A stretch of DNA of 64,000 bases from Thinopyrum elongatum (Eukaryota > Streptophyta > Magnoliopsida > Poales > Poaceae): contig CM022298.1 in assembly GCA_011799875.1 (NCBI GenBank), forward strand, positions 288,520,395 through 288,584,394, written 5' to 3'. Of this stretch, positions 43,806-54,605 are shown piece by piece (the first letter of the stretch is position 1; each line of letters starts with the position of its first letter). The notes beneath the pieces are model-generated. The model searched no databases and was not told the origin of the DNA. It saw nothing but the letters and a program-made list of their open reading frames with translations. Made by a program: the position numbers and the translations under genes.

Positions 43806-44564
43806 CCCTTTGTACAAAGCCAGGCGCAAACCCTGAGCAACAGAGAAATAAATGAAGCGTTGCGGGCCCCCGAAACTTGCATGCATGCATAAGCATATCA
43901 TGAGCATAGCATGATCATGTACATGAGGTCGCATTTGGTATTGTTTTCATCTGCACTAAGTTGCAGGGTTCTTGCCGTGGACTTGATCCCGAAGAGAAGA
44001 AATGAAGATGACTCTACGTGACGATCCCCGGCAGACCAAACAGATAAGTTCCTTCTTATCCATACCTATTCTGTAATTTGAAAACTTGCGCATATGAAAA
44101 CCCCGCCACCTTCGAAACATAGGTGCTCCTACCCTTTGACTCAAGCGCTGCTTCGGTCAGGGTGGTCACAGTGGCCTTTGACGGAAAAGGTTCGGCCGGG
44201 GGCTGGTCCCTTCTTATGGTTTTGTGCCCGCAAGCCCAACCCCGTGGCAACAAACTGAGGGCACCGGCAGGATAGCCTGCTGGGGAAACTTGTTTACTTA
44301 AATGTATAGAGGCATTTCACAAGTGCCCGGAAAAGCTTGTCTTTTTCATTAATATGCTGATAAGCAAGTACAGATCTTACAGAACACAAACATGGATAAA
44401 GAAGATTAAATAATTTATACTAAAGTTTGGCCGATGCCTACCCATTTTAAACTGAAAAAAGACAAGTGCCCCGTAAACCCTTTCTTGTCCCTCTCCTCCT
44501 AGGCACTGCGGTGGAAGATGAAGAGGGCAAAAGGAGTGCCTGAGCGGAAGCCCAACCCGATTCC
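43806..44564. other. Post-pol region of copy 2, left of element F
   Basis: Matches 30950-31735 of copy 1. No recognisable ORF. It ends in CCAACCCGATTCC, where element F is inserted. Confidence 0.65.
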
Positions 44565-45050
44565 TGTCGGTGTCAAAATCGGCGGATCTCGGGGTAGGGG
44601 GTCCCGAGCTGTGGATCTAGGATCGATGGTAACAGAGATGATGAACACGGTGTTTTACCTAGGTTCGGGCCCTCTCTATGGAGGTAAAACCCTACATCCT
44701 GCTCTTGTTTATATTGATGAAGTATCAAGGTACAGAGTTGATCTACCTCGAGATCATATGTTGTGGTCTAAACCCAAGGGGTATGATGAGTAATGTCATG
44801 ATAATCTCTCTATCAACAAGCCTGGCCCTGGCTTATATAATGTACCGGAGGCCTAGGATAACAAGAGTCCTAGTCGGCTACATTGGTGGAGAGGAGTTCT
44901 TGTCTTGATCACCAAGTCTTGTGGAATCTTCCTTGTATATGTCATCGGCTGTCCGACTTGGCCCATTAGTGAACCGCCACGGGGGTCCTCGGCCCAAGCC
45001 ACTGGTCGGGAGATGACATGGTGAGTACCCCCTAGTCCAGGACACCGTCA
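44565..45050 (-). repeat. 3' LTR of element F (486 bp)
   Basis: TGTCGGTGTCAAAATCGGCG to GGACACCGTCA. Hand alignment with 50199-50684 shows about 15 differences and no gaps. A near-palindromic TTATATAA lies at 44833-44840. Confidence 0.9.
44833..44840 (-). promoter_or_regulatory. TATA box in 3' LTR of element F
   Basis: The minus strand reads GGTACATTATATAAGCC; the core is palindromic, so orientation is taken from the element. Confidence 0.45.
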
Positions 45051-45065
45051 GTAGCCCCCTGAACC
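45051..45065 (-). promoter_or_regulatory. Polypurine tract of element F
   Basis: The minus strand GGTTCAGGGGGCTAC precedes TGACGGTGTCC, the LTR start. Confidence 0.6.
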
Positions 45066-45426
45066 GGTCTTCAAGTTGGGGACGCTCCTCAATTCTTCCG
45101 AACTGTTCTTCATCTTCGGTCGTCGGTCTTGAAAACTGGTTCAACAAATCTTCCCATCTCCGATCTTGAGGATCGCCGAGGTGTATCCGAAGAGTTCATA
45201 CATCGGGTATCCGAGGAGTCTTTTTAAGTTATCGGCCTTTATCAATGCCTTGTAAGTTTTTTACGCCACACCTGGGGTTTGAAGTGTTTCTCGTGCGACG
45301 GCGCCCTCTTGCGTCCGAGCTCTAAGGGCGAACTAAATCCGAGGCGTCTCTTCACAGCCGAGCTCCAACACTATTCGGCATTCAAGGTATCCTCTTGTGT
45401 CCGAGCTCCAACGCCGAACTGAATCT

Positions 45427-45715
45427 GAGGTATCATAGATTACCTTGGCCTCTGAAAATTTGAATGAGTTCATCCGAGCTTAAATGCCGGAGTATCCCTC
45501 TATGGAACGAGCCATTCGAATCCGAGCTTTATGCCGGACCGCTTTCGGGCTCCAACGCCGGACTGCACCCGATTTCTAACGATGGTCAGCATCCGAGGTG
45601 TCATAACTACCTCGGTCTTTAAAAGATTGAACGAATTTAGCCGAGCTTAATGCCGGAAATGCCCTCTATGGAGCCAGCCACTAGCGCCCGAGCTTTATGC
45701 TGGACTGCTTCCGAG
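45427..45715. repeat. Two-copy repeat of about 168 bp in element F
   Basis: GAGGTATCATAGATTACCTT (45427) and GAGGTGTCATAACTACCTC (45595) each start a block with CCGAGCTTAAATGCCGGA, CCCTCTATGGA and GAGCTTTATGC(C/T)GGAC in the same order. Confidence 0.7.
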
Positions 45716-47939
45716 GTGGTGCACCACCCTGACTGCGGGCTGATTTTTTGTGAATATTTTTCAATTGGTGCAATTTATTCTCTGCCGAGATATATAGCCA
45801 GTAGCCCTCAAGGTGTGCGTCGGTCTAAAACCCGAGATGCACCTGAAGGATGGCATAAAACTGGTGATCCCAGTAGCCCCTGAGACTCGGGTCGATTCGC
45901 AAAATCGGCCTGAGGATCAACTCCTAGCTCTGTAGCATACTTAGGAATAGAAATGTGGTGTGCATATTCCTCGAGACTCAGGTTGGGTGCGGCCGACCAA
46001 CCTGAGAATCATAATCTCCTCGGGAACTATTTCGCACTTTGTAAACTGTCTGCATTGAATCGTCGATGCAGTAGCCCCCGAGCCAATGGTCGGGTGGCAA
46101 CACCAGATCAGGTGATCGATGTGCCCCTTTAATATTTGTAAATGAGAAGCGCGAAGCCCAGTAGCCCCCGAGCCTTAATGTGGGCACGGGTGGCCGAATT
46201 AAGGATCAATGTCCGGAGTATGTCACAATTTATGTGTAATGATTCTATGTATCCAAGTACTTTACATCACTAATGCTCGGATCCGAATTGTACAAAACTT
46301 TGTTGACCGACCATCGGCTTCAACCTCTTCGGCCAGCAGCCGAAGAGTGTTCGTCCTACTTTATAAAGCCTTTATAAGGGAAAAGATTTACGACAAACAA
46401 GGCAATCCGGTCATACGGTTTTATAAACAAAGGTACACGGAGAGAAATGTTATATTACGTTTAAACGTAAGAAACATCTTCCAAAGAAAATAGTCCCACT
46501 ATCGGTTCCTTTCTTTGGGTCGTCATGCTTATCATGATCATGAAACCTCACCTCCGATCAACGTGGGAGGAAAATATTGAGGATTTAGTTCGGGGAAAGT
46601 TCCCGAACTCTATGGTATTAATGAACCAAAATTTTCACTTCTGTCGTTGCCGACCAATGTGATCCTTTAAGATTGCTAGCTTTCGGCTTCACCTAGTCTG
46701 AGGTACTTACTCGGATGACCTGATAGTAACAATCATAGAGGTGCTCCCTTTACCACCTAGCCGAACAATCGGGAACGTAGGGGTAAGCACAGGAGCCAGG
46801 CAACCCAGCTTGGCCAAAATCTTAAGTCAAATTGATGCATATTTATGGCTTTATAACGATGATTACAGAAGGCAGCCCTCGTATACTAAATACAAAGGCC
46901 GATGATATGATTATTTTGACTCCGTTGCGACCGTTTATCAGTTGAAAGTGGCCCATCGTCGGCTTCCACCCCCTTGTAGATGCTACGCAGGGTGTTTCCG
47001 CAATAACAAAACAACCCTTAGCCGATGTCTCGGTGCCCGAAGGCGGTTGTGTTAGCGGAAACGAGGCAATCAGATATGCGGGCTTTATAACTTTCACTTA
47101 GTCATAGGAGCTTTAAACTAGGGAAGCTAGCTACGAGCCCCCGGTTTGTGTTCGGCATCGACCGAAGTCTAGCCATTAACACTTCGGCCAATATTATGAA
47201 AGGCTCATCGTTTAACACGGGGTAATCGGTGTCGATCTATAGTGTGACACCGTCATCGGATCGCTGACTAGTTTACGGCCATTGTGACAGTCAGTTTTCG
47301 GCTTTCTCCACTGAGGTTCTTAACCATTCGAGCTGGAAGCACAATCGCAGTGGTTCTCCCTTTGCACACCTAGCTGAACAAAGCGGAACGTAGGAGGCAA
47401 GCACAGGAGCCGGGCAACCCAACTATTGACCAAAGACACAATTCGAAACCGATGCATATAAAGCAATACCCGAGAATGTTTTGCCGAATCTCTAAAGGTG
47501 TCCGGCGTTGCACTGCGAGACTTATGCTGGAAACACACAAATAGTTTAAAAGTGCCATAGGCTTAAAAACCAAAAGACTTATGCGGAAACTGCATGTTCG
47601 AACTAAATCAAGTCAATTGGTGCCAATCCGAAAATTGGTCTAAAAAAAAATTTGTGCTTCTGTCGTGCTTTAACATGACACATCCGATCTCAAGACTGCA
47701 AGTGGGTCAAGATCGGACCCAGGCTATCCGGCTATTGACCACACACTCGAGTCGAGGAAGGAGTGATAGAAGAAGACTTTGCAACGAACAAGAAGAAAAC
47801 ACACTTATTATAAAACGGCTCATGTAAATTTAAGAGCCCCCAGCTAACATGGGTAAAGGGAGTTTCTTTTAACAAACAACTCACGTGAGCACGGTCGAAC
47901 CGAACACAAATTAAAAATTTAAAACTTTGGGCATGAAAG

Positions 47940-49450
47940 CGACTTAGCTGGTTAATGTGCTCGGCATCGATGACGCGGTCCGAGTTTACGGCGGGACAAG
48001 GTCCCAGCCCCTAAGCCGGTCCCGAGATGGAGGAGCGAAGAGCTCGGCACTCCGAAGTGGTGACACAGCACGGCCAATGTGGCGAGGTGGAACCCCCCGT
48101 CCGTCCGAGGCGACGGAGTAGGCCGACAGTATGACGCCAAAGTTCCAGGTGTGGGTTAATGAAGTGATGACGAAGCCCCCGGTCCAGCCGAGGTGACAGC
48201 GCTGCCCAATCCGGATCATTTACCTGTGCACGGAAGATAGTGTGAGCTAGAGATAACAGTAATAAAAAAAAGGTTGCATGATTAATAATTCATGCGAAGT
48301 GAGTAATAAAAGAAATATGGCCCGTGCGCCAAACACCCGACGAGGTAGGACCCTCTTGATGACGCCGAAGTCCCCGAGGCAACCGAACATGTCAGTATGG
48401 CAATTCAATCAACAAAATGATCATGCGAGCCGATTTATGCCAATTGGGACGATGACATTGGCTTGCCGAAGTGACCGCGTGACGCAGTCGAAGTCAATTA
48501 CCTGCAAACATAAAATAGTGCGGTCCAAAAAGAATAATATAAATATATATATATATAATCCTTGCATAATTGCTTTTCACAAAAATAATTTATTTAAAGA
48601 GATGTGGCCTGGCGCCGAAGTCAATGTCGATGCAGGGCGTCGGCGTGATGCGGTAAAGGCGTGGCAAAGCCCGAATTCACAGGTCCGTCTGAGTTCCGGA
48701 TGCGGCGTTCGCCGAACTATGTACGGAAACTGACCGAACCACCACGCGACCGTCGTTAATGCGGCCACCATTGGATAGACCTGTGTACAGATGATGGAAC
48801 AAACCAGAGTAATAATTCCTTGGGAAAAATAAACCCAAACAAGCAAAAATTTGTAGGATTAATAGCACCTGGTTTATTTGTTGTAGCAGTCCGAAGAAAG
48901 GTTACTCCCAAAATTGGGACTCGATCCACACACCTATTGCCTGATGGGTGATGAAGCGACGGCATGGCGATGCTAGCTAAGATTGTCTCGCCGAGGCAAA
49001 GCCCCCGGTCCAGCTAACGTAATGAAGCTGGTCGGCTGGTGACGCCGAAGTCTCCGGAGTAGGTTGATGAAGAGATGGCGAAGCCCCCGGTCTAGCCGAG
49101 GTGACAGAGCAGGTCGGTAAGGAGACGTTGCAGTTGCCATGTCAGCCGAGGTGTTGAAGCAGTTCGGCGTGATGGACATCAGCTTGAAGAAACAATAGTG
49201 CGGCCATGCCGACGCAGGTCGTAACTTGTGACGCGGTCAATGCCGGCTTGATGAAGTGGCCATGCGGCGAGGTTGGTGATGATTTATCCTTGGTGATTCC
49301 GAACTCTTGTTCGGCTCGCCGAGATGATGATCCGAAGGAAGTTGAGCTCGGCTCAAAAAGCGACGACGCATCTAGCGCAGGTCGGCAGCCATGGAGCAAT
49401 ATTGCTGGACTGGTTTGACACCAGCATGATGGTGAAGATTACCTCAGAGG
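47940..49450. repeat. Degenerate repeats GACGCCGAAGTCC / GGCGAAGCCCCCGGTC in element F
   Basis: Units with GAAGCCCCCGGTC(C/T)AGCCGAGGTGACAG occur at about 48171 and 49079, and related GACGCCGAAGT.. units at 48129, 48361, 48612 and 49042. Spacing is irregular and there is no ORF. Confidence 0.5.
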
Positions 49451-50175
49451 AGGCTTAAAATTTATGGGCACGTGTTTAAAAACAACGCACAATACCCTAG
49501 AAGAAAATTCCTTTTAAAAAGGTTGTCCAATATCACGTTCATAAAGAAACATGAATTCGGGTCGGATCCATATTCGCGCAGAAAACAGATCTGAAAATTT
49601 GTCCACTCATCGGAAGGTTCCTGGAGTTTGAACCGTCGGATCGAGCTGAAATTTTGAGGGGCGGTAGATATAGGAATTACGCAGCGGATCAACAGTTGGA
49701 TCTTCCAAAGGACGTCCGAACTAGATGCTGGATACCACGCTCCAAACTCGTCCAGATTCCCGTCCAGATTCGACAGGGCTTCGGTATATCGGAGATCGCC
49801 GGAGATTCCTTCATTGGAACTCGGCGAAATTTTACAGGGTTATTATATACACAATTCCGCACTATGCCACCAAAGCAATCGTCAAAGCGAAACTTGAGGA
49901 AGCGGCGACAGTGAATACGAATCCGCTGTATAGAAAAACAGCACGGTCGCCCGAGGACAATGTTGAAGTTGAGCCCCCGAGCTACATAGATGATTCCTCG
50001 ACGATCGTGATAGAGATCGGAGTTGATGTTGATGAAGGCCCTCATCTGAACATGATGATCGGAGGCAGGGGACACTCCTCGGTCGAGCCAAGGTGACCAG
50101 TCGAGCCGGCGACGAATATGCCGACGTCACAGTTGATCTGCAAGCGAGCCATTGATCCATTGCCGATCACACAGC

Positions 50176-50198
50176 GGAACTCTCAATGAAAGTACCAA
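50176..50198 (-). promoter_or_regulatory. Primer binding site of element F
   Basis: The minus strand after the LTR end reads TTGGTACTTTCATTGAGAGT. Its place is right; I do not recognise the tRNA. Confidence 0.5.
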
Positions 50199-50684
50199 TG
50201 TCGGTGTCAAAACCGGCGGATCTCGGGGTAGGGGGTCCCGAGCTGTGGATCTAGGATTGATGGTAACAGAGATGATGAACACGGTGTTTTACCCAGGTTC
50301 GGGCCCTCTCTATGGAGGTAAAACCCTACGTCCTGCTCTTGTTTATATTGATGAAGTATCAAGGTACAGAGTTGATCTACCTCGAGATCATATGTTGTGG
50401 TCTAAACCCAAGGGGTATGATGAGTAATGTCATGATAATCTCTCTATCAACGAGCCTGGCCCCGGCTTATATAATGTACCGGAGGCCTAGGATAACAAGA
50501 GTCCTAGTCGGCTATGTTGGTGGAGAGGAGCTCTTGTCTTGATCAGCAAGTCTTGTGGAATCTTCCATGTATATGTCATCGGCTGTCCGAACTGGCCCAT
50601 TAGTGAACCGCCACGGGGGTCCTCAGCCCAACCCACTGGTCGGGAGATGACATGGTGAGTACCCCCTAGTCCAGGACACCGTCA
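50199..50684 (-). repeat. 5' LTR of element F (486 bp)
   Basis: Same limits as the left copy, TGTCGGTGTCAAAACCGGCG to GGACACCGTCA. TTATATAA at 50467-50474 is the likely promoter for the element. Confidence 0.9.
50467..50474 (-). promoter_or_regulatory. TATA box in 5' LTR of element F
   Basis: GGCTTATATAATGTACCGG, identical to the box of the other LTR. Confidence 0.45.
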
Positions 50685-51628
50685 ATTTCGTCAGGGCTTT
50701 TCGGGCGCACCCTGCAAAGATCGAGAGTGGTGAGGCTGCAAAGGAGAGGGGCAGAAGGAGCAGCTCGGCGGTGCCTTGGTCACCACCTCCAGGACCAGCA
50801 AGAAGCCCCAGCACAAGCACCGGCAGGGGGAACCGCCGGAGCTCAGCTGGAAGACTGCTGGAGGAGGCGAAGGCACCAAGAGAGTGACCCCCTCCCCGGC
50901 AACCGTCCTAAAGAGGCCGGTGATGATGGTGCAGGGAGGGAGGGGAAGAGCGGAAAGACGAGGCAGCGGGCCGGCAATACGAGACGAAGGCGTCGGTGCC
51001 ATCGTACTCCGACCTGACGGCCTGCCGCCCGCCTTCTCCGTCTTCCCTCGTTCTTTCTTCATTCCCACCACTCCGGGAGGACACCAGCCCCTCGGGCCGT
51101 CACCTCCCCCGGAGAAACAGCGGGCGACGGCGAAGTCTGAGGTGCGCAAGAAGCACCACTCCCCACCTTGGTGGGCAGAAAGGTGCCATCGTCTTCAGCG
51201 TTCGCCCTGACTCTGCCAGAAGGAACAGCACTAGGATTACCGAGGGTCCCGAGTGATGCACCCCAGACAGGCACCGGAAGCCCCAAGGGCCCCGTCGTCA
51301 GGGCAACGAGCCTCGGCGACCAATAGCGACGGCTGGCAATCCTCACTGGATAGTCAGCTCGTGTGAGGGAGACGAGTATTTCACCATTTTTAAGAAGCAT
51401 GGCACCTCCCACACTGTGGGCGACTCGGCACCCGCATCCTCGACCACCGCATCCCCTTCGCCCCGGACCAGACTCATTCCCCGGGCGCCTACACAATTGT
51501 TCGGCATCATCGACCCCAAGCTAGAGCCCGGGGCCTGGCCCCAGTCTCTCCCTCTCAACATAGCAAGAAGAAGGCAGGGAATAGGGAGAAGAGGTGTGTG
51601 GATGAGCACTTCCGCTCCTCCTCGCCCC

Positions 51629-51640
51629 CTTTTTTATAGG
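51629..51640 (-). promoter_or_regulatory. Candidate TATA box of an antisense transcript in copy 2
   Basis: The minus strand reads CTCGCCTATAAAAAAGGGGG about 400 bp inside the element from the 3' LTR, the same relative position as the antisense TATA box of element E (16927, about 275 bp from its LTR). Confidence 0.4.
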
Positions 51641-52038
51641 CGAGCTGGGGCTGGGAGCTGATCCCTCGGCGGTTAACCGCCGCCCCTCTCCACCAACTCA
51701 AGAAGACCGGGCCCCTGCCATGACGCTCTCTCCCGCACCATGCGCCTCCGTTACCTACCCCACTCAATGCATGCAGCATACGTGGCAAGGAATAAGAACG
51801 TGGTGGGAAGAGTGAATTGGCAGTTACTCACCCGTGCGTTAAAGTCATTCATGGGCCATTACAGGGATGGCCCCACTACAATTGGCGTTACACGACGCAC
51901 GAGAAAACCAGAAACTAACTCAAACTCAGATTAATGAAGAAGCAAAGAAGATCTCAATGGGTGAACTACCACAGCCTCCCCGCCTGTGTACTGGACAGGG
52001 CCTACCCCGATGACGCTCAGCAGCGTGTTCAGGCCAGG

Positions 52039-52050
52039 CCCGGGGGCTCC
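52039..52050 (+). promoter_or_regulatory. Polypurine tract of copy 2
   Basis: CCCGGGGGCTCC directly before TGTCGGTGCAACAAACC. Confidence 0.5.
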
Positions 52051-52422
52051 TGTCGGTGCAACAAACCCCAGGTGTGTCGACCAGACTGTACACAGGCTCG
52101 AGAACAAGGTTGCAGCATCCGAGACCAGACCAAGCAGAAGAGATCAACTCTTTGAGAAATCGAAGGGCAGATCAAGAAGACGAAGACCAACCAAAGGAGC
52201 AAGATACCACTAAGGAAAAACCTCCCTTTCCGGGCAGGCGAGCCTGGTGGGGACGAGGTTGCCCCGAAGACAAGTCTCAAGATTGCCCCGGCAGGCTTGC
52301 CGGGGACGCCGAGGGCGGATTACCCCACCAACGCTCCACCTCTCCACCTCACAGCAACGCAAGTCATCAATCGGTGCGGTGTCGAGCCCCCAAGTGGCTA
52401 AGTGGCCGTTATTTGGCACGTG
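52051..52422 (+). repeat. First 372 bp of the 3' LTR of copy 2
   Basis: It matches the start of the LTR of copy 1 (23491 onward) through AGTGGC(C/A)G..T(T/C)GGCACGTG / CGCCACATGG. At 52423 a new TGTCGG starts, so the rest of this LTR should lie beyond element 3. Confidence 0.75.
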
Positions 52423-53230
52423 TGTCGGTGTACCAAATATTGGGTTTTTAGTACCCCATACTAGTGCACGGGCAGTTGTAGCCATACCTATGGCAAGGCT
52501 TGTCGGGGAGAACAGCTGAAGACTAATCCAAGGTTATCAAAGAAATGTTTAAGCCAAGGATCAGAAGATAAGGAGGACTGGCGACCAGAGGCTCGGCCCC
52601 ATGCAAGATCTTGCCGGGGTAGCCTGCGGAGCCCGGCAAGATTTGCACCCGGCAAGGTTCCGCCACTGTGCCACCGCTCCAGTGCAGCGACCAGCCTGGC
52701 ATTCCGGTCCCATCCCTGGGTACGTGGCAAGGCGCTAGTGGAGGTGAGCTTAAGCAGTGCTGATGGGATGGCCCCTTTTTCCATCCTCAAGAAAGTAGGG
52801 ACACCTAAACGGACACCTCACGGTGTATTAAATGCATTTGTCCTAAACCGTCAGTGGTTAGGTATAATAACCCTGTAGCTACTTTACACCTCGCATATGA
52901 ACAGTTTGCCACTGTGGTGACCCCTTTGAGCATATAAAAGGAGGCCCAAGGCAACTGCTACAGGGGAAAAAAAGAGGGAAAAGCACTCTCGGCCCATTCT
53001 GTATGCATAGCTGCTGCACGAACATGCTGTTCATTGCAAGCGCTCCAAGAACTGGGACGAGAACACTGATAATAAACTAAAGCAGGAGTAGGGTTTTACG
53101 CTGATCAGCGGCCCAAACCTGGGTAAAAATCCCCTCGCGTTGATCATCGGTTTCTGCTCTTTGTGTATACCCCTCTCCCTGCCGAAACGTAAAGGGGTCC
53201 TTCGGATCCCATAGGTGTCGTACGCCGACA
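52423..53230 (+). repeat. 5' LTR of element 3 (808 bp)
   Basis: TGTCGGTGTACCAAATATTG to GTCGTACGCCGACA, followed by the PBS. Its second half resembles those of copy 1 and element C (CATATAAAAGGAGGCCCAAGG; AAAGCAGGAGTAGGGTTTTA; CCCAAACCTGGGTAAAA), but the first 350 bp differ, so it is a related, distinct family. Confidence 0.7.
52931..52940 (+). promoter_or_regulatory. TATA box in LTR of element 3
   Basis: CATATAAAAGGAGGCCCAAG, in the same context as in copy 1. Confidence 0.6.
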
Positions 53231-53252
53231 TCTTTGGCGCGCCAGGTAGGGG
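53231..53252 (+). promoter_or_regulatory. Primer binding site of element 3
   Basis: TCTTTGGCGCGCCAGGTAGG directly after the LTR, identical to that of element C. Confidence 0.75.
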
Positions 53253-53316
53253 AACAAAGGTTGCGCGAACCTGATCCGGTAGTCAGCGTGTCAGTTTCTT
53301 CGACATCTTTGTCACC

Positions 53317-53878
53317 ATGCCACCCAAGAAGAAGAACGTGGAAGCGGTTGTTCCGTCTACGTCCGTCTTGCCCATGCCTACTCAGACGGGTGACGGTGTG
53401 GATGCAGGGAGGTGGAGGTTTAGAGCCTCCACGGTGTTCTGGTGATCCGAGCCAGGCGAGCGGGCATCGTTCGCAGCGGCGACGGCAACCCGCACGCCAC
53501 TAGATCCAGGGATGGAGTTGTGCTGCCTACAGGCGGCGCAGCGAACTCCAGAGATCGGAGGACGCCTTCTCGAACTCCCACGCCGGCGCAGGCATTGCGG
53601 CCTTCCCAGGTCGCACGCGACAAGCAGCGCTGCTGCATTGGTGGTTCTGAACGTCCCCATGAAAAGACTTTGGCGCATCGATCTCAAGGTGCACAGGCCC
53701 AGCATGCATGCCAAACTGCCGGTGGAAGTGGCGCGCGGTCGCGTGATCGTGACGGTGTTCCTTCTAACACTGTTAGGAGTCAGAGCACCTCACGTACCTC
53801 GCACCTGTCGCCGCCGCTTACGCTAGCAGAAGCTTTGGCACATGCGCAGCTGCTCCTCAATTTTCCTCCTGCTCCGGA
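53317..53878 (+). pseudogene. gag leader of element 3, interrupted by CACTA
   Basis: It begins MPPKKKNVEAVVPSTSVLPM like the leader of copy 1. A TGA at 53443 and a frameshift near 53440 break it; the next frame runs through arginine/serine-rich sequence to LAEALAHAQLLLNFPPAPD, which matches EAMARAQLLLRFPPAAKQ of copy 1 just before the gag domain. The CACTA terminus then begins. Confidence 0.7.
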
Positions 53879-54605
53879 CACTACAGGAATCAGCTTCTTT
53901 GCCGTCTGCCATGGCAGACGGCAAAGGCATGAATGGCGGTCGGCAAAGCTCTTTGCCGACTGCTAGCTGTCGGCAAACAGTCCGGCTCAATTCCTGCCGG
54001 TAAAGGCCTTCTTTGCCGTCTGCTTCAGAGAAGCGGACGACAAAGGTTTATGCCGTCAGCCGTTTGCGGCCAGCAGACGGCAAAGAGCGTAGACGGCAGT
54101 GAGGTGAGGTGGGAGCCGTTAGGGGTTAACGGCGTGCTTTGCCGTCAGCCGGCAGACGGCAAAGAGGCTAAGGTCTTTGCCGTCTGCTGGCGGACGGCAA
54201 AGAGCCCAAATAGGAGTCACTGGGAAGCTGCCACGTGGCCTTATTTGCCGTCAGCCGGCAGACGGCAAAGAGGCTAAGGTCTTTGCCGTCTGCTGGCGGA
54301 CGGCAAAGAGCCCAAATAGGAGTCACTGGGAAGCTTTTGTTGCCCGTGGCCCTTATTTGCGTCTGCTAGCTGTCGGCAAAGGGATTTGAATCTTTGCCGT
54401 CTGCCAGCAGTCGGCAAAGACCTTAGCCTCTTTGCCGTCTGCCAGCTGACGGCAAAATGCCCAAATAGGAACCCAGTGTTCCCAGGTTGCACAGGTAGCT
54501 GCCACGTGGCCTTCTTTGCCGACTGCTAGTGTCCGGCAAAGCTCTTTGCGACTGCTAGCAGACGGCAAAGCTCTTTGCGTCGCTAGCAGACGGCAAAGAG
54601 CCTAT
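53879..54605. repeat. Terminal and subterminal repeats of the CACTA element
   Basis: About 24 copies of TTTGCCGTCTGC or its complement GCAGACGGCAAA, often paired head to head with 2-9 bp between them. A 106-bp stretch (about 54136-54241) is duplicated in tandem at 54243-54345. Subterminal repeats of this kind bind the TNP1-like protein in En/Spm elements. Confidence 0.85.

Larger units (their letters stand above)
45051..50198. other. Internal region of element F, no coding capacity seen
   Basis: No frame above about 150 codons and none with a known domain. It contains TAGCCCC(C/T)GAG words at 45052, 45871, 46071 and 46163, and many CCGAGCTTTATGCCGGA words. The style matches the introns of Tat antisense genes (compare 19855-20260), so F may derive from such an element by loss of gag-pol. 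Short frames at 47594-47827, 48278-48733 and 49654-50096 have no support. Confidence 0.55.
44565..50684 (-). mobile_element. Element F: complete non-autonomous LTR retrotransposon (6120 bp)
   Basis: Two 486-bp LTRs flank 5.1 kb without gag or pol. The strand follows from the purine tract CAGGGGGCTAC next to the left LTR (minus strand) and the PBS-like TTGGTACTTTCATTGAGAG next to the right LTR. The insertion site in copy 2 is flanked by ATTCC (44560-44564) and ATTTC (50685-50689), a 5-bp target duplication with one mismatch. It probably moves with proteins from a Gypsy relative. Confidence 0.85.
50685..52050. other. Post-pol region of copy 2, right of element F, possible antisense gene start
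   Basis: It continues copy 2. A minus-strand TATA box CCTATAAAAAAGG lies at about 51630-51640, followed on the minus strand by a leader and a frame at 51609-51343 (MLIHTPLLPIPCLLLAMLRG). Further minus-strand frames occur down to 50691. The arrangement fits an antisense gene as in elements C and E, but no domain is recognisable and there are stops. A polypurine-type CCCGGGGGCTCC (52039-52050) precedes the LTR. Confidence 0.45.
38224..52422 (+). mobile_element. Copy 2: Tat-lineage Gypsy retrotransposon, 5'-truncated, interrupted by element F
   Basis: It starts in the gag leader (ATGCCGAGCACTGCTTCGAA region matches 25050-25090 of copy 1), continues through pol (to about 43740) and the post-pol region (to 44564), is interrupted by element F, resumes at 50685 and ends in the first 372 bp of its 3' LTR (52051-52422), where element 3 is inserted. 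The 5' LTR is missing because of the Copia-linked deletion. Confidence 0.8.
52423..53878 (+). mobile_element. Element 3: Tat-lineage Gypsy retrotransposon, 5' end
   Basis: LTR, PBS and the start of gag in plus orientation, inserted in the LTR of copy 2. Its gag is interrupted at 53879 by the CACTA element; the rest is right of the window. Candidate target duplication acgtg (52418-52422). Confidence 0.7.

Noticed and set aside
48278..48733. 151-codon plus-strand frame in element F
   Set aside because: Lies across degenerate non-coding repeats and an AT microsatellite (about 48545-48560); no domain, wrong strand for the element.
50691..51609. Long overlapping frames on both strands in GC-rich DNA
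   Set aside because: Only the minus strand has a plausible promoter (51629-51640); the frames have stops and no domain, so I left them as a possible antisense gene start rather than a CDS.
52051..53230. One 1180-bp LTR shared by copy 2 and element 3 (tandem array)
   Set aside because: A second TGTCGG start at 52423 and unrelated sequence after it show that element 3 has its own LTR inserted in the copy-2 LTR.
54136..54345. Hairpins of the CACTA subterminal region as microRNA precursors
   Set aside because: The palindromes are explained by transposase binding repeats; nothing points to a specific mature RNA.
53879..54605. A short MITE with TTTGCCGTCTGC inverted repeats
   Set aside because: No second CACTA terminus follows; the TNP2 and ORF2 genes downstream show a large CACTA element.
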